Assembly (NCBI RefSeq): GCF_000234665.1
Contig: NC_018333.1
Span: forward strand, 185,001-249,000
DNA length: 64,000 bases
Direction: 5' to 3'
DNA from: Leishmania mexicana MHOM/GT/2001/U1103
Taxonomy: Eukaryota > Euglenozoa > Kinetoplastea > Trypanosomatida > Trypanosomatidae
The position numbers were made by a program, and so were the translations under genes. Each line of letters opens with the position of its first letter. The stretch's first letter is position 1. Of the stretch, positions 21,494 through 30,658 are shown piece by piece. The notes under the pieces were generated by a model, which worked only from the letters and a program-made list of their open reading frames with translations, was not told the origin of the DNA and searched no databases.

Positions 21494-22144
21494 TCAAGCG
21501 AGGCGCTTTGTGTTCTTCTTAAACTTCTTTGCCTTTTCAAACTTGCCGTTGGATGCTGTAGCGAGGTTTCGCGCAGCTGCCGAAAGGTGCTTCACCTCCT
21601 CCTGCGCCTGCATCAGGTGCTCGGAGCGGCGCTTGTTGTGCTCCTCCTTCTTCTTCTGCTTTTCTAGGCGAGCCTGCTTCGCGCGGCGGTCATCCAGAAA
21701 CGGGTCGCCGCCATCCTCGGCAGGCATATACCCAGGCTTCACCTCACGCAGCCAGTCGTACTTGTCGCGGTCCTCGCGAGCACGCTTGCCCCACTTGTCC
21801 TTCCACACCTGGCGATCCTCGTCAAAGACGCGGTTCGCCTTCTTGCGGTGAATGTCGATACCCTTCTTGAGCGCAAACTTCTGCCACGCGGTGAGCGGCT
21901 TCGGCTTTGGCGGCGCCTTCTCGCGAGGCAGCTGCATCACCGGCTGCGGCAGCTGTACTAAGGTCGTCGCACTCTCGTATTTGGTCTTCTTTACCTCCGT
22001 CGGTAAATCGACAAACTCGCCGAGGAGGGCCTTGAGTGCGTTTGTGCAAGAACTCATGAGATCCTCCTCGCGGCGCATTGGCCCACTCACGGTGGACACA
22101 TCCGTCACCGTCAAGAGACCGACATCTACCTGATACTCGCTCAT
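21494..22144 (-). CDS. RRS1: ribosome biogenesis regulator RRS1
   Basis: A 216-residue protein. I start it at the ATG at 22142-22144 (MSEYQVDVGLLTVTD); a longer in-frame extension lacks family similarity. RRS1 acts in the nucleolus with RPF2 to bring 5S RNP into pre-60S particles. Diagnostic features are the central motif LPREKAPPKPKPLTAWQKFA (about residues 89-108), followed by KKGIDIHRKKANRVFDED, then the W-x-D-K-W-G-K-R-A-R-E-D segment, and a charged Lys/Arg-rich C-terminal tail (from ~165) that would serve as a nuclear or nucleolar signal. The length fits the shorter members of the family. It lies 760 bp downstream of histidyl-tRNA synthetase, so two translation-related genes are adjacent, though in trypanosomatids this need not mean co-regulation. 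Confidence 0.92.
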   Translation of the reverse strand: MSEYQVDVGLLTVTDVSTVSGPMRREEDLMSSCTNALKALLGEFVDLPTEVKKTKYESATTLVQLPQPVMQLPREKAPPKPKPLTAWQKFALKKGIDIHRKKANRVFDEDRQVWKDKWGKRAREDRDKYDWLREVKPGYMPAEDGGDPFLDDRRAKQARLEKQKKKEEHNKRRSEHLMQAQEEVKHLSAAARNLATASNGKFEKAKKFKKNTKRLA

Positions 22145-22907
22145 GGCGTCTGTCTTGCGGTATGGGAGGCGAGGCGGACACTGCGCCAGCGCGGGTACAT
22201 AAACGTTTTGATAGTAAGGTTTTTTTGTGGCGTGTGAGGGGACAAGAAGCGAGAAAGAGACAGGGGGGTAGGACGCGGCTAAGTTGCGGGATAAAAGACA
22301 GAGAGGAGGCCGCACATTTCTCGTGAAGGAAAGCGGGTTGTTATGGACATAGCTACACCTTATCGAGATTCAAGTCAAAGGTACGGATACTGAGGGAGGC
22401 AACGCAAAACGTGCACAGGTACGACGAGAGACGAAGCGCGACTCCTGCAACGTTGCACAAAGAGCCCACCTCGTCTTACCTGCTACTTATCCTCTTTCCA
22501 TAAACAATTCGAGTTGGCGCAGCATGCACGAACACAAAGTGCACACTCAGTGATGGTACCGTGCGTGCATCTTTGTGCGTACAGTTGCCTATTCCGCATC
22601 CTACCGGGTCCATAAGTATGCGGGCTTTCCGACTTACTTAGCGTGGAGAGGAACAGCAAAGGAGCCAACACGTACCACAACGCTGAGAAAGCGAAAAAGA
22701 AATGAGAGCGCTGCCGCCCTTAGAACAAAGAAGAGATGACCTCACACAAGTGTTTGATGCTGTTGCCGCGACAGTGATGTGCGCACGACCTCCTCGGAGA
22801 AGTGGCGGCGATGCTGCCTGCCAACGGTTCGTGAAGAAGAGAGGAAAGAAGGGAATGCAGCCGCCTCACTATGCCGATGGAAGCGCACAAGACAGCAGTT
22901 TCAAAGG
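22145..22907. other. intergenic region
   Basis: 760 bp holding the RRS1 5' UTR and histidyl-tRNA synthetase 3' UTR. The sense strand has pyrimidine tracts near 22200-22330 that could direct RRS1 trans-splicing. Nothing else is seen. Confidence 0.55.
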
Positions 22908-24329
22908 CTACAAGTCTTCGAAGGGCACAAGGTCACCGCGGTCATCCTCCCCCCTCTCCTCGTCGCGCAGCATCTTCACGCGCGCCATGCCCTTCTCCGT
23001 TTCGTCCGGCGCAATCAGCACGGCACGGTCAGCGCCGATACGATCCGCGTAACTAAAGGTCTGAGCAACCTTCTTGGAGTCCATAATGACGTCGGCACTG
23101 CGGCCCTTGTCACGCAGCTGCTTCAATACCTTCAGGGCGGTGCCTCGCTGAGACTCGTTGAACGGGATCACCACATCATCCACCTTATGCGGCAGCGAGT
23201 TGATCAGCTTCTTCTTCTTCAGCAGTTCAATGATGACACAGTCGCCAAAGCCGAACCCGACGCACGAGACAGGCTGCGGGCTGCCGTACAGAGTAAAGAG
23301 GTTGTCGTAGCGGCCGCCTCCGCAGATCGCGCGGAATTCACCACTGCGGTCAAACGCTTCGAAAACGATCCCGGTGTAGTAGGCGAGTCCACGCACAACA
23401 CTCGCATCGAACTGGATCCAGTCGCCGTACCCGTACATCCGCATCTGCGAGAAGAACTCCGCGACCTCAGAGAGGGCGCCGTTCTTGTCAAAGAGGTCCT
23501 TGTCGAAGTCGTCGACAGACCTGAGACTAAGTGTCCTGATGATGTCATCCGCCTGCTGGCCATCCAGGCCCAGGTCCCTTAACTCCGCGCGGATTTGCTC
23601 CTCGGGCAGTTTCTCCATCTTGTCGACGATCACGCACACTGGAGCAAAGAGAGAGTCCGGCACGCCAGCGCTGACGAGTGCACACTGCAGCAGCTTGCGC
23701 GAGTTCACCTTCACACCAACGTCCTGCGCGGTGAGGCCGAGCGACTCCATCGCCGCACACGCGGCGCACACGAGCTCCACCTCTGCGGCCACGCTCTTCA
23801 CGCCGACGATATCCATATTCCACTGGTAGTGCTCACGGCGACGACCGCGGGAGATGGCCTCGTAGCGCCAGCACTGCGGAATGGAGTACCATTTGGCGGG
23901 CAGAAGCAGGGAACGGCCCTTGGCGAGCTGCAGACGCACCAACGACGGCGTCATCTCCGGCCGCAGTGTGACACGGTGGCCACCCTTCGTCACAAAGTTG
24001 AACATTTGTTCTGTAATCTCCTCTCCCGCTTTGCGGATGTAGAGCTCCTCCGACTCTAGAACTGGGGCGTCGTACTCCTCGAAGCCGAATTTGCGGGCCG
24101 TTTCGTGGAAGACGCCGAAGAGATGCCTGCGCACGCGCATGTCCTCGGGAGGGAAGTCCCGGCAGCCCTGCACGGGCTCTTTCTCGATCATGTTTGCCTG
24201 GCTCTTTTTCTTGGGCTTCTTCGACACTACCCCCTCCGGCTGCAGCAGCGCCTCCTTCTCAGCGAGTTTCACCTTCAGGTCGTTGATTTCTGCGAGAAGC
24301 GCGGCATTGGGCGAGGCTGTCGAGGACAT
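22908..24329 (-). CDS. HisRS: histidyl-tRNA synthetase
   Basis: A 473-residue class II synthetase, starting at the ATG at 24327-24329 ([12 protein letters not shown]); the frame is open further upstream but with no plausible ATG. It charges tRNA-His. Residues 8-30 ([19 protein letters not shown]) form a short coiled coil like the N-terminal appendage of other eukaryotic HisRS. The catalytic core begins near 54. Motif 1 is around 79-100, and [13 protein letters not shown] (121-133) is the histidine-site start. Motif 2 is [21 protein letters not shown] (147-167), the HisRS-specific motif is RGLAYYTG (313-320) and motif 3 is VGFGFGDCV (357-365). The C-terminal anticodon-binding domain covers about 383-450. 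No import signal is evident at this start, so any mitochondrial form would need another start or partner. Confidence 0.96.
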   Translation of the reverse strand: MSSTASPNAALLAEINDLKVKLAEKEALLQPEGVVSKKPKKKSQANMIEKEPVQGCRDFPPEDMRVRRHLFGVFHETARKFGFEEYDAPVLESEELYIRKAGEEITEQMFNFVTKGGHRVTLRPEMTPSLVRLQLAKGRSLLLPAKWYSIPQCWRYEAISRGRRREHYQWNMDIVGVKSVAAEVELVCAACAAMESLGLTAQDVGVKVNSRKLLQCALVSAGVPDSLFAPVCVIVDKMEKLPEEQIRAELRDLGLDGQQADDIIRTLSLRSVDDFDKDLFDKNGALSEVAEFFSQMRMYGYGDWIQFDASVVRGLAYYTGIVFEAFDRSGEFRAICGGGRYDNLFTLYGSPQPVSCVGFGFGDCVIIELLKKKKLINSLPHKVDDVVIPFNESQRGTALKVLKQLRDKGRSADVIMDSKKVAQTFSYADRIGADRAVLIAPDETEKGMARVKMLRDEERGEDDRGDLVPFEDL

Positions 24330-25028
24330 TCTGACGCTCACCCACTTAGGCAGCTGGCGGTAGAAACGTTTCGTTGTTGATGTGTCTTGGTGTGAAACTG
24401 CGGTTGCAAACCCCCCCCATACATTGAATACGCCGACGCAATACCCGCATGGACACACACACACAGACACAGACCGGGGGAGAGACGAAAAGGGGAGGGT
24501 AAAGTCGGGCGGGAAAGTCGTGAGAAAGATGTATGCATGAAGTTCGTGCGACTGACACACGCGGGGAGGAGGAGGAGGAGGAGGTGATGGAAGGGCCGGG
24601 CGACAGCGTCGACACGGCGCGGAGCACATGAAAAAAGAGACACGCCTCTCTAGGCACGCAGATGCAGTCGGCAGAAATGTGAGCCGAGAGCGTTGAGGCT
24701 GCGTTGGCAATTGTTTGGCATCCCTTTGTATTACCAGAATGGCTCCCTCTGTCAGTAGGATGGGAAGCCGATCAAACTTCGCCATCGTCCTCACATTTCT
24801 GCCAGTGCTGCAGCACTCGCTGCGGTTGCGCGTCGCTGAGTAGGTGTGTCGAGGGAGGAATAGAAAGGGGGAGCGATACCCTCTTCACACCCACAGACAC
24901 GCACTAAATAAGACCTTTCCAGTTTGCACATTGGGCGGTGCTCGTCCAGGGTAGCCCCTTCGGCTTCTGCGCACGGAGTGCGAAGTTGGATCACATTTGG
25001 TGGAAGCGCAGAAGTGATGCAAATCCCT
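24330..25028. other. intergenic region
   Basis: 700 bp between dynactin p25 and histidyl-tRNA synthetase. The plus strand at 24405-24640 is A/G-rich with a GGAGGAGGAGG block, so the sense strand offers a long pyrimidine tract for HisRS trans-splicing. No gene is seen. Confidence 0.55.
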
Positions 25029-25643
25029 TCACGAACCCTCACGTCGTCTGCGCAGGAATTCCATGTGCAGCAGCTGATAGGAACACGCATTCAGCTTTCG
25101 GATAGGGGTCGCTGGAACGCCGGTGTACATGGTGTAGGGCGACAGCGTCACCTCGGGGGGCACCCACGTTCGAGCCAGCAGCCACACACCATCTGGAAGG
25201 TGCGCTCCAGTAGACACCACGCACTGTGCATCAAGTCTAACCATGTCCCCAATTTCTGCCGCTTCGCAAACCACCTGCTCTCCCACGTACACAAACGACC
25301 CGATGTGGACACACGGCTCAGCGCGTGCGGAGGCCTGCTTCACACAGACGCGAACTGGCGGACGCAAGACTGCGCCGGCGCACACAACAGAGTAGGCGCC
25401 GATCGAAAAGGCGGCCATACCAGTATGAACAACGGCCCCGCAATCAACATAGGCTCCCGCAGCGACACAGCTACTGCCCCCATGATCGGCGTACGAGTTC
25501 GTTAGCCCCGAGCCTGTGACTCTTTGGACTTCCCTGGGGCCAGATGTAACACAGCCACTCGTGTGCTCTGCGATCAACGGGTTCAGTGCCCCAGAAGTCA
25601 TCAGCGGGGGCACGAGCTTCGCATTTCCACTTTTCGGATGCAT
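25029..25643 (-). CDS. DCTN5: dynactin subunit p25-like protein (DCTN5 family)
   Basis: A 204-residue protein, ATG at 25641-25643, about 20 residues longer than the human protein. It is built of hexapeptide-like repeats that fold as a left-handed beta helix. Segments matching p25 are FSIGAYSVVCAGAVLRPPV, CVHIGSFVYVGEQVVCEAA and VPPEVTLSPYTMYTGVPA. In animals p25 and p27 sit at the pointed end of dynactin and help dynein bind cargo. Gamma carbonic anhydrases and hexapeptide acyltransferases share the fold, but the GAYSVV-AGAVLRPP and PPE-xxxPxTxxxGxPA signatures favour p25, and no metal-binding His triplet is apparent. A gene for NudC, another dynein-pathway factor, lies 9 kb upstream in the same unit. 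Confidence 0.8.
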   Translation of the reverse strand: MHPKSGNAKLVPPLMTSGALNPLIAEHTSGCVTSGPREVQRVTGSGLTNSYADHGGSSCVAAGAYVDCGAVVHTGMAAFSIGAYSVVCAGAVLRPPVRVCVKQASARAEPCVHIGSFVYVGEQVVCEAAEIGDMVRLDAQCVVSTGAHLPDGVWLLARTWVPPEVTLSPYTMYTGVPATPIRKLNACSYQLLHMEFLRRRREGS

Positions 25644-26060
25644 CTTCCTTCTCTATGTGTGAAAGGGAACAAAAAAGAAGAAACAAAGACCAAGGCAGGA
25701 AGATATTCAGAGGTCGGGGAAGCAGTAGGGACAGACCCCGGGAAGCACAGATGGATTCCCCCTGTGGCGTTCCAAAGCAAGTAAAGTCACCTTCGTCGCG
25801 AAATCATCCGTCTTGTTCGTTCGCATGACTGCCTGAATGCGGCCTACACGGGAGCCGCGCTGCGGCGCAACATGGCAAACATGGAAAAAAGAGAGAACAC
25901 GGTCCGTGCAGGAGTGCGCGCGCGCAACTCCGATGACGTCGAAAGAGCGTTCTCCGAGGGGAACCCGAACTCGGCCGTCTTCTTTTTTTCTGCGCATGTT
26001 GCGGTGCTTGTATTCTGCTCACCCAATGGTGGCGATTGTGAAGAGAAACTACTTCTAAGA
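25644..26060. other. intergenic region
   Basis: About 420 bp between two minus-strand genes, with a pyrimidine-rich sense strand around 25660-25700. Nothing else is recognised. Confidence 0.5.
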
Positions 26061-26657
26061 TCACCACGGATCCTCGCGGCGCTCACTGCGCGTGATGGCG
26101 ATGTCGGGCTCTTGGAGCACCCAGTGTCCTCTGTAGCGTTGGTTGATCCGAAGCGCACCGGGGCGTCGAGGGGCAATCAGGTCCACCTTTGGCGCATGCG
26201 GCAGCTCGGTCGGGAGCGTGGTTTCAGCGTGCTCTGCTAAGGTTTCGTGCGTGATCTCGCCGCCCTTGCCGAACGCGGACGTGTTCGATGTGCAAGCACC
26301 CTTGAAGAAGCCTCTCTGACCCTCGTGACGTCCATCCTGCATTGCTTTTCGCCCTAGCAGCAAGTCCAGCTGGCGGATGAGCGGATCATCGTCCATGCGG
26401 AAGTACTTGAGTGCCGCGTAAAGCCTCCTGGAGTACTGTTGCGCAACCTCCAGCGAGGCAGACATGGTGAAGCAGGGGCGAAAAACCTCCACCTCTCGAA
26501 AAAATTCCTGCTCTATTGCGTGGCATGCAGCTTTGTTCTTGTCAGCCGTTGCGTTCCGGTGAGCCAGGTGCAGCTTCATGAGCTGCAGAGCGCCGTCGAC
26601 AAATGGGGTACTGTTGTGTAGGGCGTTGGAGCACCGCACACTGCACACTCGAAACAT
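26061..26657 (-). CDS. conserved-looking small protein, probably mitochondrial
   Basis: A 198-residue protein of unknown function, started at the ATG at 26655-26657 (MFRVCSVRCSNALHNS). The N-terminus is basic with no acids in the first 19 residues, suggesting mitochondrial import. The middle is helical and charged (about 85-110, AQQYSRRLYAALKYFRMDDD). The C-terminus (about 155-198) is basic and ends ITRSERREDPW, giving it the look of a ribosomal or RNA-bound subunit. Codon use and lack of low complexity make it a real gene. It sits directly downstream of a PPR-like mitochondrial gene, but no family could be named. Confidence 0.65.
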   Translation of the reverse strand: MFRVCSVRCSNALHNSTPFVDGALQLMKLHLAHRNATADKNKAACHAIEQEFFREVEVFRPCFTMSASLEVAQQYSRRLYAALKYFRMDDDPLIRQLDLLLGRKAMQDGRHEGQRGFFKGACTSNTSAFGKGGEITHETLAEHAETTLPTELPHAPKVDLIAPRRPGALRINQRYRGHWVLQEPDIAITRSERREDPW

Positions 26658-27466
26658 GGTGAAGGAAAGCCTTTCTGCCAACGAGACGAGCCACCGAGGG
26701 CTACTGTGAGAACAGAAGTTATTCCGTCGATGTGAATATGCTTGCGGGAGTACTTTACGCCACAAGGAGGGTTAGCGCTAGGTGGGAAGAAAAAAGAGAG
26801 AAAAGGGGGTACAAGAAGCATCTGGTAACGAGAGGAATAGCAGCGCACTTCAGGAGACAAAGAGGCGGCATTGGGGAAGGGGGAAGGGGGGAGCTCTGCA
26901 ACCAGGGAAACCTCGGCACAGCATGCCCCCGGCCCCCTCCCCCTTGACGCGTGGAAGACTTGATCCACGAAAAGACCTTCCGTCCAACCCTGGCATCGCC
27001 CACTACATGTACAGGAATTTGCCTCTACCCCTCCCCCACACACACATGGGCCCTTCGCCCGCGCCACTCACCCTCCCTCTGCCACTCTCATCCTCGCAGC
27101 ATACCGTGCACTCACGTGCCTCGCTGTAATGCGCACACGGGCCTTCATTGTATTACGGTCCTTCTTCCATTACACGCGCCATTGGTGACAGTGAAAAAAT
27201 AAGACACACATACGCACAAACATAGCTGTGAATAACCACACGCACTACCATGCGCATACACGACACCAAAGATCATCAGCGCGAGTGTCGCACAGCACTT
27301 CTAACAAACGAACAGTGAAGTCGGTTTCACTCCGTGCTGCACCCAACGTACCCTCTTCCTGAAGTGGCCCAACCCAGCCAGCTGACCCACGCGGTGAGAG
27401 CTGACGCGGCGTCTTCGGAACGGCAACGTGCACAGAAAGGAAAGAGCTAGAAGGTCAGGAACAGCC
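26658..27466. other. intergenic region
   Basis: About 810 bp. It contains a G/A-rich block (26780-26900) and a C-rich block (26925-27110) on the plus strand, so the sense strand switches from G-rich to pyrimidine-rich before the downstream gene. No gene is seen. Confidence 0.5.
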
Positions 27467-28660
27467 TCACGGCTCCCCTGAGTAGCCGAACCGCTTGCTC
27501 TTGACGATCCGCGGCACTTTCTTCCACTTCTCTTGGCGCGCCACACTCTTAAAAGCCGCGGTCCGATCGTAGACGCGATCTTCGTGAACGTAATCCTCCG
27601 GCAGAAGACCCTCCGCCTTCCATTTGTCGATCTTGTCCTTCACGATGCCGTCCACCTTTGCGTTCGGGCTGTGCCCGCTTGTGGCGACCTGGGATGGCGT
27701 GTAGTCAAAGTAGAGCTGTCGTGGAGAGAACTGGCGCGGCTGACGGATGCTGGCGTGCCAGCACACGTGGTAGAACATCGAGTCATTCTCTTTCAGCGGC
27801 ACGCGCAGTTTTTCCGCGCCGTGCCCGCGCAGGTCAGCGTACGTGATCCGCAAGAACTTAACCTTCCGTTCGCCCAAGTAGAAGAGGTACTTTTTGACGT
27901 AGTTGTAGATGGCCTTATCATGTACCGCATTTAGTGCATATACGAATGACCGCGCCTCCACACGATCCAGATCCGCCTGCACGTCCGCCATCTCCTCCAG
28001 CACCAACCGCACCCCCTCCTCGTCCCCTTGGCGACCCAGACTCTTCAACAGGTAGCTCCACTGCGGTGTGTCAAAGGAGGGGGTGTAGTTCCACCCATCC
28101 TTTAGGCATTTGGTAAAGATGGGCCGCCACTCTGCGCTGTCCGACTTGCTACAGCAGAAGAGGATAGCCTGCACGAGTGGGAGAGGCGGCACCGACGTGC
28201 TGTCATCGCGCATAAACCGAGGAGCGCAGTGCCTCTCCCACAGAGCCATCGCCTCCGCACCGCTGCGCTGGAAAGCACAGTGCTGAAAAATCTTTGCCAG
28301 CCAACCATCGCGGGCTGCAGCATCGTCAATCAACGGGCTAAGCTTCTCGAACTCATCAATCACCTCCGCGACCGGCGTCTGCGGAACCACACGCCCGTGA
28401 GGAAGCTTCTTTAGCTGCGGTTCAAGCCCTACAAGAAATGCGGGGTGCATCTCCGTCGAGATCCACACACCACGGTACTTGTTCACGGAGCTGTGGTGTG
28501 GCTGATAGGGTGCCGCCAGAGAGCGGTTCACACTAATGGGGCGCTCCATCCCCTGCGGCAAGTTGTAGTGCCAGTGACACTGACTATACATGAGCATTGG
28601 CGACGTATCTGGGTTTATTGGGGTGTACCCCAGCAGCCGGCGCGACGTCCGGTGAAGCAT
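27467..28660 (-). CDS. pentatricopeptide-repeat-like mitochondrial protein (possibly mitoribosomal)
   Basis: A 397-residue protein, ATG at 28658-28660 (MLHRTSRRLLGYTP), with a short basic N-terminus fitting mitochondrial import. The middle, about residues 100-270, has helical pairs of PPR character, e.g. QWSYLLKSLGRQGDEEGVRL followed by VLEEMADVQADLDRVEARSF. This fold binds RNA or packs as a scaffold. Trypanosomatid mitochondrial ribosomes contain many PPR proteins, and the basic C-terminus (EKWKKVPRIVKSKRFGYSGEP) fits such a subunit, but the exact identity is not recognised. The 3' neighbour also looks mitochondrial. Confidence 0.75.
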   Translation of the reverse strand: MLHRTSRRLLGYTPINPDTSPMLMYSQCHWHYNLPQGMERPISVNRSLAAPYQPHHSSVNKYRGVWISTEMHPAFLVGLEPQLKKLPHGRVVPQTPVAEVIDEFEKLSPLIDDAAARDGWLAKIFQHCAFQRSGAEAMALWERHCAPRFMRDDSTSVPPLPLVQAILFCCSKSDSAEWRPIFTKCLKDGWNYTPSFDTPQWSYLLKSLGRQGDEEGVRLVLEEMADVQADLDRVEARSFVYALNAVHDKAIYNYVKKYLFYLGERKVKFLRITYADLRGHGAEKLRVPLKENDSMFYHVCWHASIRQPRQFSPRQLYFDYTPSQVATSGHSPNAKVDGIVKDKIDKWKAEGLLPEDYVHEDRVYDRTAAFKSVARQEKWKKVPRIVKSKRFGYSGEP

Positions 28661-30658
28661 GGCGCACGCTTCGTTGTCAGCGGAAGCAACCGACCACTCA
28701 TACAAATTGCCGTTTGGCGCTGCTTTTGCCGCTCACAGGCGAAAAAAAAAGAGCCCTTGGCAGACCGTTGGTGAAGATGAGGCCGGCAGGAAAGATTGTA
28801 GAGGAAGGAAAGGGGAAAGATCAGCATGTAGAATAGATTCTGGGATAACGGAAACACACTCAAGGATCCAGTGTACCAGATGCATGCAGATCGGGTGGGA
28901 GAGGCTCCTTTGCGGAATGCACCCACGACACCACACGCAATCTCCGAAAGGAGGGAGACGAGAAGTCGGCAGAAAGAGCAAAGAGGGAATCGTAACATAA
29001 TAAGAGGTCCTGGCTTTAGAGGCATCATGAATCGGCGCATCCTGGATTGGGTGCGTGTCACGCAACACACTGTGCTGTTCGTGTTCATTCTTCGAAATAA
29101 GAACGAATGCCGCTGCTGCCCACCGCAATACACACATTACCACGGCTCCCATACATACACCCCTGACAGACACACACACACATTGATGAGCGTCGCATAC
29201 AAGCTAAGAGGGAATACCTCGACCGGCAAAAAAAACGCTGCACTGCAGAGGAAATCGGGGAGGTTGAGCAATGAAGTCCAGTCAACAGTCGCAAGAGCAA
29301 TACAAGGATGAAAAAATGTATCAGCCATTTGGCGTGTGCGTCCAGCTGAGTGTATGCGTATATATGTACAAAAGTCAAACCCCCTTCCTCTTCCCGACGC
29401 CTCCCCGTCTGCGAAGATGACAACCATACATGTTACCAGCACCAGAAACAGAGAACAAAAGCAAGAGAAGCGGTGCGTCTCTCCGCATCACACCTGAAGC
29501 ACGCGGACGAAAATTGTGCCTTCCATGAGAAAAACGCAGTTAGGAAACCCAAATGCACACAAAAGAAAAAAAACGCCAAACAACTACACTAGAGACACTT
29601 TGATAAATTACAGCAGACAGAGACTGTGCAATGATCACGAGCGTGGGGGGCGGGCTACCTTGAAGCGAAAGGGAAGAAAGAAGAGTCATTTTGATAAACG
29701 TAATTTTTCTTTGATGTGCTTTGTAGGCAGGTGAGAAAGAAGAGCAACGAGATTGAGCGAAATTCACTGTTTTCGCGGGAGAGGCGTCCAACATCGTTAC
29801 CTATGATCAAGTGAAACAAGAAAATTATACAAAAAGAAAAGGTAATGCAAGACGAGAAACGCAGATAATTTCTAGCCAAACTTCTAGAAAAAAAAAAGAA
29901 AAGTGCGCGTTCCCTCCAGTTCTTGTAAATACTGAAGCAGGAAACGGTGAAGGTAAACGAAAAAAAAAAACAGACGAGCGAGCTACATCGATAGCTGTCT
30001 TGTGATGAAAACTGTTCGCAACCCCAACGTCACCTATTCGAGTGCCGCACCGGTGAGGCGATACCCTTCATATAACACCACGCAGTCCATCAGGGTTGCA
30101 GTAGAGGAAATCCAACACAGTCAGCCTCGCCGCAAGTTTCGACAGCACCTTTCCTTTCTCTTGCTCGTCGACAAAACTACCTCATGGCCTTTTTGTTGTT
30201 GCGAGTACACTCATCCTGCGACTGGAAGAAATCTGGCCTCGCCTCACGGGCTCCCGTGGGAGAGAACACCTTGAACTGCTCGAAAAATAACTGCCCGCTA
30301 ATTTACTAGCAAGCATACAACAGCCTGCGCGAACAGTAACAGCGAGGGGAAAAGAGGGGTGCCAAAAGGGCCGCGGTAGGAGACCCAGAGAATTGCTTTC
30401 GTTCGTGGGCGCCCGTGTCCTTGTGCGTGTGTGCGGATTTTTTTTTCGTTTCGGTTCCGTGCACAAACAGTCACCCTGTAAGAAAAACTGCTCGAAAGTG
30501 AGTGCACTCTCCCCGAACACAAAAGACAGCAGGAAGGGGCGAGAAGCAATAATAATAAAACGACAAACAGAAGATGCGGACCACCCTATCTTTTGAGGAA
30601 TGCACACAGGAGGACGTAAATCCCCATAAGGGCGGCTCCCCCCCCCTCACCAGAGAGA
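28661..30658. other. 2-kb noncoding region downstream of the PLC-like gene
   Basis: No gene supported. It is AT-richer than the rest of the left arm, with many A runs on the plus strand (28741-28750, 29229-29234, 29888-29898, 29959-29968), i.e. T runs in the sense strand. It would hold a long 3' UTR for the PLC-like gene and the splice region for the PPR-like gene. Confidence 0.5.
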